64,000 nucleotides of DNA from Halorubrum aidingense JCM 13560. GTDB lineage: Archaea > Halobacteriota > Halobacteria > Halobacteriales > Haloferacaceae. The stretch covers positions 1 to 64,000 of the forward strand of contig NZ_AOJI01000026.1 in the NCBI RefSeq assembly GCF_000336995.1, given 5' to 3'. Under the pieces are notes generated by a model. It had not been told where the DNA came from, did no database searches, and saw only the letters and a program-made list of their open reading frames with translations. A program made the translations under genes and the position numbers. This document shows, piece by piece, positions 25,489 through 33,698 of the stretch; position 1 is the stretch's first letter; the number at the start of each line of letters is the position of its first letter.

Positions 25489-26184
25489 GTGATCCGCACC
25501 CGAGACGAGGAGACCGTCCGTACCGTCACGATCGATCGGCCGGAGCGCCGAAACGCGCTGCAACCGGACGATCTGAACGCGCTCCGCACCGCCGTCGACA
25601 CCGCCGCACAACCGGTCACCTACCTCCGCGGCGCCGGCGACGCCTTCTGTGCCGGCGCCGACCTCGACGCCGTCGCCGCCCTCGACGATCCCGAGGCGTT
25701 CGCCCGCGCGGGACAGCGGATGACCGCCGCGATCGCCGAGAGCGACACCGTCGTCGTCTGTGGCGTCGACGGCGCGGCCCGTGGCGGCGGCGTCGAACTC
25801 GCGCTGGCCGCCGACGTGCGGGTCGCCACGCCCGCGGCGACGTTCGCCGAGCCGGCCGTGGCGTTCGGGCTGTTCGGCGCCTGGGGCGGGACAGTCCGGC
25901 TGCCGCGAGTGATGAGCGAAGGCGACGCCCTCGAGTTCGCGCTCTCGGGGCGCGTGCTCGACGCCGAGGCGGCGCTTCGGACCGGACTCGTCTCGCGGAT
26001 CGTCGACGATCCGCGGGCGGTCGCCGACGAGATCGCGGGCGGGAAGCCGGACGCTCTCCGCGCGATCAAGCACCGCCTGCGCGACCGACGCGACGACGAG
26101 CGGCAAGAAGAGGCGGAGGCGGCCGTCTTCGGTGATCTTGTCCGAGCGCACGCGGATGAGATCGCTGCGGAACGCGGGCGGTGA
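25489..26184 (+). CDS. Enoyl-CoA hydratase/isomerase (crotonase) family protein
   Basis: This 231-aa crotonase-fold protein has the CoA/oxyanion region FCAGADLDAVA (about 50-60) and GAARGGGVELALAADV (about 89-104). The hydratase Glu144-equivalent is the Glu in GGVEL. The second glutamate of true hydratases (in the usual PEV turn) is replaced by Ala in EPAVAFGLF. Isomerase, hydrolase, decarboxylase or a hydratase with altered chemistry are all possible. GTG 25489 is chosen as start. An in-frame TTG at 25429 would add 20 residues but would overlap the divergent ATG. Confidence 0.82.
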   Translation: MIRTRDEETVRTVTIDRPERRNALQPDDLNALRTAVDTAAQPVTYLRGAGDAFCAGADLDAVAALDDPEAFARAGQRMTAAIAESDTVVVCGVDGAARGGGVELALAADVRVATPAATFAEPAVAFGLFGAWGGTVRLPRVMSEGDALEFALSGRVLDAEAALRTGLVSRIVDDPRAVADEIAGGKPDALRAIKHRLRDRRDDERQEEAEAAVFGDLVRAHADEIAAERGR

Positions 26185-26283
26185 CCGGCGCGCTCGTTTC
26201 GGTGAGGCGGCGTCGACGACGCGCCGGCACGATCCACCGCGGCGAGAGCGACGGGCGGCGCCAGCGTCGGTCGAATGTGACAG

Positions 26284-26290
26284 ATTTAAG
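26284..26290 (+). promoter_or_regulatory. TATA box of tRNA-Gly
   Basis: ATTTAAG lies 34-40 bases before the mature tRNA-Gly 5' end, consistent with an archaeal promoter and a short leader. Confidence 0.5.
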
Positions 26291-26323
26291 TGAGCCTCGG
26301 TCCAACGTGGAGATGCGAAGCAC

Positions 26324-26394
26324 GCACCGGTAGTGTAGTGGTATCACGCAACCTTGCCATGGTTGCAACCCGAGTTCAAATCTCGGCCGGTGCA
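26324..26394 (+). tRNA. tRNA-Gly (GCC anticodon)
   Basis: A cloverleaf is complete. The acceptor GCACCGG pairs with CCGGTGC. The anticodon stem CAACC/GGTTG encloses loop TTGCCAT, so the anticodon is GCC. The T arm is CCGAG-TTCAAAT-CTCGG. The discriminator is A (26394). CCA is not encoded. No intron. Confidence 0.95.
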
Positions 26395-26463
26395 CTTCCT
26401 GCGGTCACAGCGTCACTAACCTTTTAAATACGACGCCGCCGTCGACGGAGCGGAACCTGTTCG

Positions 26464-26469
26464 TTTAAC
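26464..26469 (+). promoter_or_regulatory. TATA box of the PiT gene
   Basis: TTTAAC in TCGTTTAACC is 29 bases before ATG 26496, giving a near-leaderless transcript. A second AT-rich element (CCTTTTAAATAC, near 26420) is about 70 bases upstream. Confidence 0.45.
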
Positions 26470-26495
26470 CCTGCGTGTCCTGTTAGTGTTGATAT

Positions 26496-27662
26496 ATGGT
26501 TGAAGTCCTCCTTCTTATCGGATTCGTGGTCGCAGCGTTCGTCGGGTACAACATCGGCGGTGCGACGACCGGACCGGCGTTCGGGCCGGCGGTCGGCGCC
26601 AAGGTTATCTCGAAGGCGGGCGCCGCGGCGCTGATGTCGATCTTCTTTTTCATCGGAGCGGGCACGCTGGGGCAGCGCGTCGTGACGACCCTGGGAGAGG
26701 ACCTCATCACCGGCGCGGACGTGTTCACCCTCGAGACGAGCATCATCGTGCTGTTTTTCATCGGCGGCGCGCTGTTCGTCGGGAACTACGCGGGCGTGCC
26801 GGCGTCGACGTCGATGACGGCCGTGGGCGCGATCGCCGGACTCGGGCTGGCGACGGGCACCCTCAACCGGGCCGTGATGGGCGAGATCGCCATCTGGTGG
26901 CTCGTCGCGCCGATCATCGGCTTCTGGGTCTCGGGCGTCGTCGGGCGGTACTTCTACCCGGCGATCGACCGCTGGGTGGCGATCGAGAGCACCGACGGCG
27001 CGCTGTTCGAGATCGACCGCTCCGGCGTCGTCCCCAAGCCGGTCGCGGGACCGAACACCACCCGCCGAGAGCTGTTCGGCGGCGTCGTCGTCATCGCCAT
27101 CGGCTGTCTGATGGCCTTCTCGTCCGGCACGTCGAACATCGCGAACGCGATCGCGCCGCTCGTCGCGCTCGACGGCGTGGAGATGACGCCGATGATCCTC
27201 CTCGGGAGCGCCGCGGTCGCCGTCGGCGCGTTCACCATCGCCCGCCGGACGCTGGACACGCTCGGTAACGATATCACCGAACTGCCGCTCACCGCGGCGA
27301 TCGTCGTCGCCGTGGTCTCGTCTGGGATCGTGATCAGCCTGTCCGCGGTCGGGATTCCGGCCTCGTTCGTGATCATCGCGACGATGTCGATCGTCGGGCT
27401 CGGGGGGGGGCGCGCGACCCGGACCGTCACGGTCAAACAAGGGATCCGCGGCGAGAAGGAGCCGAACGTGTCGGTCGGCGCGCTCAAAGCCGACGAGATG
27501 CCCGCGATCGGGGAAGGCGACCCGGCGGACATCCCCTCCGCGGCCGACCTGTTCAATCCCGGGACCAGCGCGCGCGTCGTTCTGATGCAGAACGTCGTCC
27601 CGATCCTCTCGACGGTCGGCGCGTTGGGAACGTTCTGGGTGCTGTTCTCGTTCGTCTGGTAG
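26496..27662 (+). CDS. pit: Inorganic phosphate transporter (PiT family)
   Basis: This 388-aa membrane protein has two inverted PiT repeats. The N-terminal GYNIGGATTGPAFGPAVGAK and the central FSSGTSNIANAIAPLVAL correspond to the GANDxANxxG-type signatures. Ten or more hydrophobic segments are predicted, and a cytosolic loop of about residues 305-350 separates the last one. It should import phosphate by Na+ or H+ symport. No pst, phoU or DUF47 partner gene is adjacent. A run of nine G bases (27402-27410) occurs within the coding frame. Confidence 0.9.
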   Translation: MVEVLLLIGFVVAAFVGYNIGGATTGPAFGPAVGAKVISKAGAAALMSIFFFIGAGTLGQRVVTTLGEDLITGADVFTLETSIIVLFFIGGALFVGNYAGVPASTSMTAVGAIAGLGLATGTLNRAVMGEIAIWWLVAPIIGFWVSGVVGRYFYPAIDRWVAIESTDGALFEIDRSGVVPKPVAGPNTTRRELFGGVVVIAIGCLMAFSSGTSNIANAIAPLVALDGVEMTPMILLGSAAVAVGAFTIARRTLDTLGNDITELPLTAAIVVAVVSSGIVISLSAVGIPASFVIIATMSIVGLGGGRATRTVTVKQGIRGEKEPNVSVGALKADEMPAIGEGDPADIPSAADLFNPGTSARVVLMQNVVPILSTVGALGTFWVLFSFVW

Positions 27663-27742
27663 CGGGCCGCTCGGTCGCAGGGGGAGAGGAGAAGAGCGGG
27701 GAAGGAATCACAGACGGCCGGTGAGCGCCGATCTGTCGGCAC

Positions 27743-28447
27743 TTACCGACCGAACCGGCGCTGCCGGTCTTGGAAATCCAGCACCGCTCGGAGGTAGTCC
27801 CGTTTCCTGAAGTCGCGCCAGTTCACGTCCGTGAAGTAGAGCTCGGCGTACACCGACTGCCAGATGGCGAAGTCGGAGAGCCGCTCGGCGCCCGTCTTGA
27901 TCACGAGGTCGGGCTCTTCGGGGAACACGAGCCGGTCCGTGATGTCGGTCGCGTCGATCGCGTGGGGGTCGAGCCGCCCGGCGTCGACGTCGACCGCGAT
28001 ATCGCGGACCGCGGCCGCGAACTCCGCTTTGCCGCCGAGACCGACGACGATCCGGATGGGGGCGTCGGCCGGAGTGCGGTCACCGAGCGAGGTCCGATCG
28101 GCGGCGTCGGTCGACTCGTCGGCGGCCGCCACGTCGTTCGGGTCCCGGACCACCGCCGGAGCCGGCGTATCGAGTCGGCGGAGCTCGCGCGTGAGCGTCG
28201 AGACGACGGCGGCGTCGAGGACGGAGACCGAAACGGTGACCCGCGTCGCACCGTACTCCAGCGCCCACTGGAGCGCCGACGTCAGCGTGTCGAAGGCGCC
28301 GTCTGCGAGGAGGTCCCGTTCGGTGAGCACGAGCGCGACGTGCTCGGGAGGATTCCCCTCGTGGAAGCGATGGCGAACCGCGAGATACGCGTCGTACAAA
28401 CCCACGCGTGTTGCTTCCGCCGCCGCCGTATAAATTTTCACGTCCAT
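27743..28447 (-). CDS. Degenerate cis-prenyltransferase (UppS/NgBR-like)
   Basis: This 234-aa protein is of the undecaprenyl diphosphate synthase family. The C-terminal third is well conserved: DLVIKTGAERLSDFAIWQS, ELYFTDVNWRDF and QRRFGR at the end, which keeps an RxG tail motif. In the N-terminal third the catalytic MDGN-R-W region is absent (VALVLTERDLLADGAF in its place), and the usual Ser-Glu-Asn loop is also lost. This is the pattern of non-catalytic NgBR/Nus1-type subunits. It is alone and convergent with the PiT gene. Confidence 0.75.
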   Translation of the reverse strand: MDVKIYTAAAEATRVGLYDAYLAVRHRFHEGNPPEHVALVLTERDLLADGAFDTLTSALQWALEYGATRVTVSVSVLDAAVVSTLTRELRRLDTPAPAVVRDPNDVAAADESTDAADRTSLGDRTPADAPIRIVVGLGGKAEFAAAVRDIAVDVDAGRLDPHAIDATDITDRLVFPEEPDLVIKTGAERLSDFAIWQSVYAELYFTDVNWRDFRKRDYLRAVLDFQDRQRRFGR

Positions 28448-28515
28448 GGCCCGGTGTGGAATCCGCTCTTCGCTCCGACAACGGGTTTAATTCGCCGTCG
28501 GCCCTACCTTCGGCA

Positions 28516-29085
28516 ATGACCGACAGCTACCGCGGGGTGTTCGGGGCGATTCCCTACGCGATCCGCACCACCGAATCGTGGACGATGCGCCTGTACGGCG
28601 TGATCGGTGCGCTCACGGCGGGGCTGATCGCGACGGTCGTCACCCTCGCGCTCGTCGTCTGGATGGCCGAGACCGCGGAGGTACAGAGCGGGACGTTCCT
28701 CTTTTCGCGCTCGCTGTACGTGATCGCCGGATTCGTCGCCGTCGCGCCGCTGCTTGCCCCGCTGTTGTTCGTGGCGAGGCGCCACCGACGCGGCGATCCG
28801 GTGAAGCCCGGGTACGACCGCAACCTCGCGTACGGCGGATTCGCGTTCCTCGCTTCGCTGTACCTCGGAATGGTCATCTCCGCGCCGGCGGAGCTTCGAG
28901 ACCCGACCGAGTCCGTCGTCGTCAGCGCCCTGTACGCGCTCCCGCAGCCGGTCGGCGTCGTCCCGCCGCTCGCGGCCGCGTTCTTCGTGTTCTGGACCCA
29001 CTACCGGCTTCGGCTGCCGGCGGAGGCGGCCGGGGCCGGCGACGCCGACGAGCAGCCGAGTACCGGCGGGGCGGCCGAGCGCTGA
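28516..29085 (+). CDS. Four-TM haloarchaeal membrane protein
   Basis: This 189-aa protein has four hydrophobic segments (about 26-50, 65-88, 110-128 and 145-165). It begins MTDSYRGVFGAIPYAIR and contains VKPGYDRNLAYGGFAFLASLY, which is shared by a haloarchaeal family of unknown function. The ATG lies 16 bases after a CGCCGTCGGC spacer. The frame is open upstream, but the family starts at this Met. No enzymatic motif is visible. Confidence 0.7.
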   Translation: MTDSYRGVFGAIPYAIRTTESWTMRLYGVIGALTAGLIATVVTLALVVWMAETAEVQSGTFLFSRSLYVIAGFVAVAPLLAPLLFVARRHRRGDPVKPGYDRNLAYGGFAFLASLYLGMVISAPAELRDPTESVVVSALYALPQPVGVVPPLAAAFFVFWTHYRLRLPAEAAGAGDADEQPSTGGAAER

Positions 29086-29158
29086 CCGCTTCCGGAGACG
29101 ATCCGTCCGCGACGCGGCCTCGAAACCCGGAAAAGGGACGGGCGCCTACGCGACGGCA

Positions 29159-29641
29159 ATGACTGATGACGCCGGAACCGAAAAGGAGAGCACGTTCCTC
29201 GTCACGCACGTCGAGAGCGACTCTGCGGTGCTGAAAGACGTCCACGACGGGCAGGTGCACACGCTGGGGTCGAATCCCGACCTCGACGTCGACGACGCCG
29301 TCGAGGCCACCGTCGCGCCCGAGCCCCCGATGGAAGTCACCTATCGAGTCGTCGAGGTGACGGAGCGGCGGAGCCTCTCGATCGAGGAGAGCGAGGAGCC
29401 CCCGACCGTCCACGAACGCGAACTCGCCGCCGAGACCCCGACCGGAGAGTTGGCACGGGAACCCCGGGCCGGGATCGGCGAGATACACGTGTTGACGCCC
29501 CCGGAGTCCGAGACGGAACAGGCCGTCGCGGACGTGGTCGACGATCGTGAGGGGACGCTCTCACGGGCGGCCCGCCTCGGCGTGAACAGGGTCGAGATCC
29601 GATCGGATCCGGGGATCGTCAGCGTTCGGTACATGCCGTGA
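29159..29641 (+). CDS. Haloarchaeal DUF5812-like protein
   Basis: This 160-aa soluble acidic protein starts STFLVTHVESDSAVLKDVHDGQ. It ends EIRSDPGIVSVRYMP. These belong to a small haloarchaeal family that I recall as DUF5812; the number is tentative. The N-terminal half is beta-rich like an OB or PilZ-type barrel (about 15-75), and the C-terminal half is alpha/beta (GEIHVLTPPES...). The upstream four-TM gene ends 73 bases earlier on the same strand. No reaction can be assigned. Confidence 0.65.
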   Translation: MTDDAGTEKESTFLVTHVESDSAVLKDVHDGQVHTLGSNPDLDVDDAVEATVAPEPPMEVTYRVVEVTERRSLSIEESEEPPTVHERELAAETPTGELAREPRAGIGEIHVLTPPESETEQAVADVVDDREGTLSRAARLGVNRVEIRSDPGIVSVRYMP

Positions 29642-29714
29642 ACGGTCGGCATAAGACGAGTTCCGGGTAACGGAGCGGGGCCGGCTTCGGAAGGCGACCG
29701 CGGCGCCGTCCGAC

Positions 29715-30086
29715 TCAGTCCCCGTCGCTCCGGACGCAGGTGGGGCCCCCGGCGCTCTGGACGCGCCACCCGCCTCCGACCTCGCCGGCGCGAGGTTCGT
29801 AGACGACCGCAGTGTCGCGGGTCACGACCGCCTCGTCGACGGGGTGAGCGGCGTTCCCGTCGGCGTCTTTTCCGACTTCGATCCGTTCCACGCGAAACGG
29901 AACGTCGAGGCTGTCACCGCAGCAGCCGACGTCGAGGAACTCCTCGCGAACGTCGCCGACGGCGAGTCGATCGAGGACGCGGGTGAAGTACGCCCGGTAG
30001 TGCGGCGTCTCGATCTGGTCGCGGCCCCACCCGCTGAGCCCCTCCGGATACGAGAGCACGACGCGGGTGGCTTCGGGTGGTGTCAT
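29715..30086 (-). CDS. Haloarchaeal hypothetical protein with CC motif
   Basis: This 123-aa soluble protein contains LDVGCCGDSLDVPFRVERIEVG near the middle and ends GGWRVQSAGGPTCVRSDGD. Two Cys pairs and His residues suggest possible metal or redox chemistry, but I see no known domain. It is convergent with the 29159 gene and divergent from secF. The ATG gives the longest plausible frame without crossing the secF promoter. Confidence 0.6.
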   Translation of the reverse strand: MTPPEATRVVLSYPEGLSGWGRDQIETPHYRAYFTRVLDRLAVGDVREEFLDVGCCGDSLDVPFRVERIEVGKDADGNAAHPVDEAVVTRDTAVVYEPRAGEVGGGWRVQSAGGPTCVRSDGD

Positions 30087-30234
30087 GGCGTCACGTAGGG
30101 TGTCCAGAGTCCTATCCGTTTCGGCGGAGGCCTCGATCGGTTCGTACTGTTCCGACCCTCCCGACGGCCGTGTTCGGCGTCGACGCGACCGTAGCCAGAA
30201 TCGGCCGAACGGGACGAATGGGGAGATAAGAAGG

Positions 30235-30240
30235 CTTATT
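30235..30240 (+). promoter_or_regulatory. TATA box of secF-secD
   Basis: CTTATT in GGCTTATTCG is centred 28 bases before the secF ATG. Confidence 0.5.
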
Positions 30241-30265
30241 CGCGCCCGCGAGCGAACCGGTATTT

Positions 30266-31150
30266 ATGGTAGCGATCGAGGTACCGGAGATAAACTACAC
30301 CGAGTACTCGAACCGGCAACTCGCGGCGATTCCGCTCGCGGTCCTCGTCCTCGCGCTCGCGATCATCGGCGGGTGGTTCCTCGTCACGGGTGCGCCGGCG
30401 AACCTCGGGCTGGAGTTCACGGGCGGCGTCGAACTCCGGATCGCCGACGACGGCGACGGGAACATGGAACAGCGAATCGAAACCGCGTTCGATCAGGAGC
30501 CGGACTCGGTCCGGTCTATCCCCGCAGACGACGTGTACGTGGTCACGTTCCGATCGGCTGAGGGCGACCCGGACGGACTCGCGGGCGACCTCGAAGCCCA
30601 AGCCGACGCGGCCGACCTCTCGACAGAGGCCATCGATCAGGTCTCGCCGAGCTTCGCGTCCGACACGGCACGGACGGCGATCTTCGGCGTCGGGCTGGCG
30701 TTCCTCGGCATGAGCGTGCTCGTGTTCGCGCTGTTCCGGACGTTCGTCCCCTCCATCGCGATCGTCGCCTCGGCGTTCTCCGACCTGGTCATCCCCATCG
30801 CGGTAATGAACCTGCTCGGGATCCAGATGACGCTCGGGACGATCGCGGCGTTGCTGATGATCATCGGCTACAGCGTCGACTCCGACATCCTGTTGAACAA
30901 CTCCGTGTTGCGCCGGACCGGCGAGTTCTACGAGTCGGTCAGCCGGGCGACGCGCACCGGGGTGACGATGACGCTCACGTCGATGGCGGCGATGATCGTT
31001 ATGGCGATCGTCGCCTCCGTCTTCGGTATCGACCTGCTTCGGAATATCGGGATCATCCTCGCGGTCGGGCTCTGTGCCGACCTGATGAACACGTACCTGC
31101 TCAACGTCTCATTGCTTCGCTGGTACAAGTTCGAGGGGGTGAGTCGCTGA
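30266..31150 (+). CDS. secF: Protein-export membrane protein SecF
   Basis: SecF (294 aa) assists Sec-dependent export on the outer side. It has TM1 (about 20-42), then the NLGLEFTGGVEL P1-head signature, and TM2-6 at about 130-290 containing IAVMNLLGIQMTL and the GYSVDSDILLNN motif. It overlaps secD by one base (31150) in the archaeal order secF-secD. Archaea lack SecA, so this pair probably uses the ion gradient. Confidence 0.95.
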   Translation: MVAIEVPEINYTEYSNRQLAAIPLAVLVLALAIIGGWFLVTGAPANLGLEFTGGVELRIADDGDGNMEQRIETAFDQEPDSVRSIPADDVYVVTFRSAEGDPDGLAGDLEAQADAADLSTEAIDQVSPSFASDTARTAIFGVGLAFLGMSVLVFALFRTFVPSIAIVASAFSDLVIPIAVMNLLGIQMTLGTIAALLMIIGYSVDSDILLNNSVLRRTGEFYESVSRATRTGVTMTLTSMAAMIVMAIVASVFGIDLLRNIGIILAVGLCADLMNTYLLNVSLLRWYKFEGVSR

Positions 31151-32739
31151 TGCTCGAACCGATCAAAAAGAACTGGCGGATCCTGCTGTTGCTCGTCGTC
31201 GTCGTCGCCGCGTCCGTCGCCCTGTTCGCCCCGCAGTTCGGTCCCGAAACCGCACCGGGAGAGAACGCGTCCGAGGCCCAACAGGGGATAACCAACCTCC
31301 AGTACGGACTGGATCTCGCCGGCGGGACGCGGGTCCGCGCGCCGCTGCTCGGCCACACCGCCACCGGCGTCGACTTCGGGGGAGACCAACCGACGGACGT
31401 CGCACAAAACGTCGCCGACGAGTTAGACGGCGTCCCGGTCCGCGACGTCGGCGCCAACGCCGAAGAAGGCGCGGTCGAAGTCACCGACTCGTCCGTGACG
31501 GAATCGGAGTTCCAGGCGGCGATGGACGCGTCCGGATACGCGTACGAAGACGTCCGAAGCGGCGTGACCCAGGAGACGAGAGACGTGGCCGAAAACGTCA
31601 TCCAAGGGAAGATCAACGAGGCCGGTCTCTCGGGCGGGAGCGTCCAGCAGGTGCAATCGATCTCCGGAGAGTACTTCATCCTCGTCGAAGTCCCCGGGCA
31701 GGACAGAAGCGACGTCATCGACCTCTTAGAGGAGCGTGGGACAGTCCAGATCGACATCGCGTATCCCACCGATAACGGGACCGAGGTCCAAGAGGCGGTC
31801 CTGACGCAAGACGACTTCGACGAGATCGGTACCGCCGCCGAAAGCGAGCGCGGACCGGGCGCGTACGTGCCCGTGACCGTTCGGAACACGGCGAGCGACG
31901 GCTCGCAGTCGCCGGCCCACGAGTTCCAGCAGGCGGTCGTCGACCGCGGGTTCCCGTCGGCGTACAGCTCCAACGCGGCGCAGTGCGACTACGGCGAGAA
32001 CCCGGACGACGTGAGCAACCCGTGTCTGTTGCTCACCGTCGACGGCGAGGTCGTCAACTCCTTCGGCATGGATTCGGACCTCGCGGCCAGCATGGACCGC
32101 GGGACGTGGGCCGACACGGGGAACTTCCGGCTCACCACGGGCGAGTTCGAGAGCGCACAGACGATTTCGATCAACCTGCGCGCCGGTGCGCTCCCGGCCG
32201 AGCTGGACATCAGCGGCCAGGGAACCTCCTCGACGATTTCGGCCACGCAGGGGGAGAACTTCCGCACCTACTCGCTGATAACCGGGATCCTCGCGGTGTT
32301 CGCGGTCGCCGGCATGGTGTTCCTCCGGTACCGCGAACCGCGCGTGGCGTTACCGATGATCGTCACCGCACTGGCGGAGGTGTACGCCCTCCTCGGATTC
32401 GCCGCGCTCGTGAGCTACCCGCTCGAGCTGGCGGTCATCGCCGGTTTCATCGCGGTCGTCGGGACCGGCGTCGACGACCTCGTGATCATCGCCGACGAGG
32501 TGATGAGCGAGGGCGACGTGAACTCACGGAAGGTGTTCGACTCGCGGTTCCGCCGAGCGTTCTGGGTGATCGGCGCGGCCGCGGCGACGACGATAATCGC
32601 CATGTCGCCGCTGATGGTGCTCTCGCTCGGTGACCTCTCCGGGTTCGCGATCTTCACCATCCTCGGCGTCCTGATCGGCGTGTTGATCACGCGCCCCGCC
32701 TACGGCGACATCCTGCGGCGCCTGCTGACGGTCCGGTAA
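31150..32739 (+). CDS. secD: Protein-export membrane protein SecD
   Basis: SecD (529 aa) has TM1 (about 9-30) and the extracytoplasmic P1 domain with LQYGLDLAGGTRV. The P1 head is followed by LRAGALPAELDISGQGTSSTIS. The five C-terminal segments contain VVGTGVDDLVIIADE, equivalent to the D5 (gating) region of the RND superfamily. The ATG is directly coupled to the secF stop (TGATG). The length fits haloarchaeal SecD. Confidence 0.95.
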   Translation: MLEPIKKNWRILLLLVVVVAASVALFAPQFGPETAPGENASEAQQGITNLQYGLDLAGGTRVRAPLLGHTATGVDFGGDQPTDVAQNVADELDGVPVRDVGANAEEGAVEVTDSSVTESEFQAAMDASGYAYEDVRSGVTQETRDVAENVIQGKINEAGLSGGSVQQVQSISGEYFILVEVPGQDRSDVIDLLEERGTVQIDIAYPTDNGTEVQEAVLTQDDFDEIGTAAESERGPGAYVPVTVRNTASDGSQSPAHEFQQAVVDRGFPSAYSSNAAQCDYGENPDDVSNPCLLLTVDGEVVNSFGMDSDLAASMDRGTWADTGNFRLTTGEFESAQTISINLRAGALPAELDISGQGTSSTISATQGENFRTYSLITGILAVFAVAGMVFLRYREPRVALPMIVTALAEVYALLGFAALVSYPLELAVIAGFIAVVGTGVDDLVIIADEVMSEGDVNSRKVFDSRFRRAFWVIGAAAATTIIAMSPLMVLSLGDLSGFAIFTILGVLIGVLITRPAYGDILRRLLTVR

Positions 32740-32954
32740 GCGACCGGCTGCGGCCCCCACCGATCGCGGGGGTCAACGCGACTGCTGCTCGCAACCGCAC
32801 CGAGATACGCGCAAAGCACGCGACCACGGATCGACGCGAGCGAACTCGGGATGCACGCTACCACGACGAGAGAGACGAGTCGAACCGACGCGGAGCGGCC
32901 GAGCCGGTGGCTCGCGAGCCGTGCGGGCCGCGCGAGCCGCGCGGGGGCCGCACC

Positions 32955-33698
32955 GTGACCGGCTACGTCGAGATACTGGTCGTCGCGTTCGTCGCCCAGC
33001 TCGCGGTGCTGCCGGGCGAGAAGGTGCAGTTCATGATCGCCGCGCTGTCGACGCGATACGACCCCAAGATCGTCGTCGCGGCCGCGGGCTCGGCGTTCGC
33101 GGGCTGGACGGCGGTCGAGATCGCGTTCGGCCGCGCACTGCAGTCTGCGCTCCCCGGCGTCGTCCTCGACGCCGTGACCGCGGCGCTGTTTTTCGCGTTC
33201 GCGTACCTGCTGTACCGGTCGATGCCGTCCCGCGAATCGGAAGCGAGTGGCTCCGGGGGTGACGCGGCATCAACGGAGCGGGAGGCCGACCCCGAGGAGA
33301 GCGCCGCCGCCTTCACCGCGCTGGAGAGGGTGACGCTACCGGGACCACTGGACCGCTACGCGGGCTCGTTCGGCGGGTTCCTTCCGATTTTCGTGCTCAC
33401 CGCGACCGGCGAGTTCGGAGATAAGACCCAGATCGTGACGATCGGGCTGGCGGTTCAGTACGGGGCGACCTCGGCCATCTGGGTCGGCGAGATGCTGGCT
33501 ATCATTCCCGTTAGCCTCGCCAACGCCTACTTTTTCCACACCTTCGCACACCGGTTCGACATGCGACGGGCGCACCTCGCGTCGGCGCTGCTGTTCGCCT
33601 TCTTCGGCGCCGACACCGTCCTCTCGATCGTCGCCGGCGTCTCCGTCTGGGAGACGGTTATCGGGACCGTGAGCGGGGCCGCGTCGGGGCTCTTTTAG
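32955..33698 (+). CDS. GDT1/TMEM165 (UPF0016) family membrane protein
   Basis: This 247-aa protein has two repeats of three membrane segments. The second repeat has the family motif GEFGDKTQI (near residue 154). In the first repeat the corresponding motif is degraded to LPGEKVQF (near residue 19), keeping a single acidic residue and the Lys. Family members exchange Ca2+ or Mn2+ for protons. The linker (about 93-118) is acidic and disordered. GTG 32955 is preferred to an upstream in-frame ATG in a GC-rich stretch. The gene ends in a 4-base convergent overlap with rnhB. Confidence 0.85.
   Translation: MTGYVEILVVAFVAQLAVLPGEKVQFMIAALSTRYDPKIVVAAAGSAFAGWTAVEIAFGRALQSALPGVVLDAVTAALFFAFAYLLYRSMPSRESEASGSGGDAASTEREADPEESAAAFTALERVTLPGPLDRYAGSFGGFLPIFVLTATGEFGDKTQIVTIGLAVQYGATSAIWVGEMLAIIPVSLANAYFFHTFAHRFDMRRAHLASALLFAFFGADTVLSIVAGVSVWETVIGTVSGAASGLF

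Noticed and set aside
32740..32954. A small gene or regulatory RNA between secD and the GDT1-like gene
   Set aside because: The 215 bases have no convincing frame, TATA box or hairpin; I see nothing to call.
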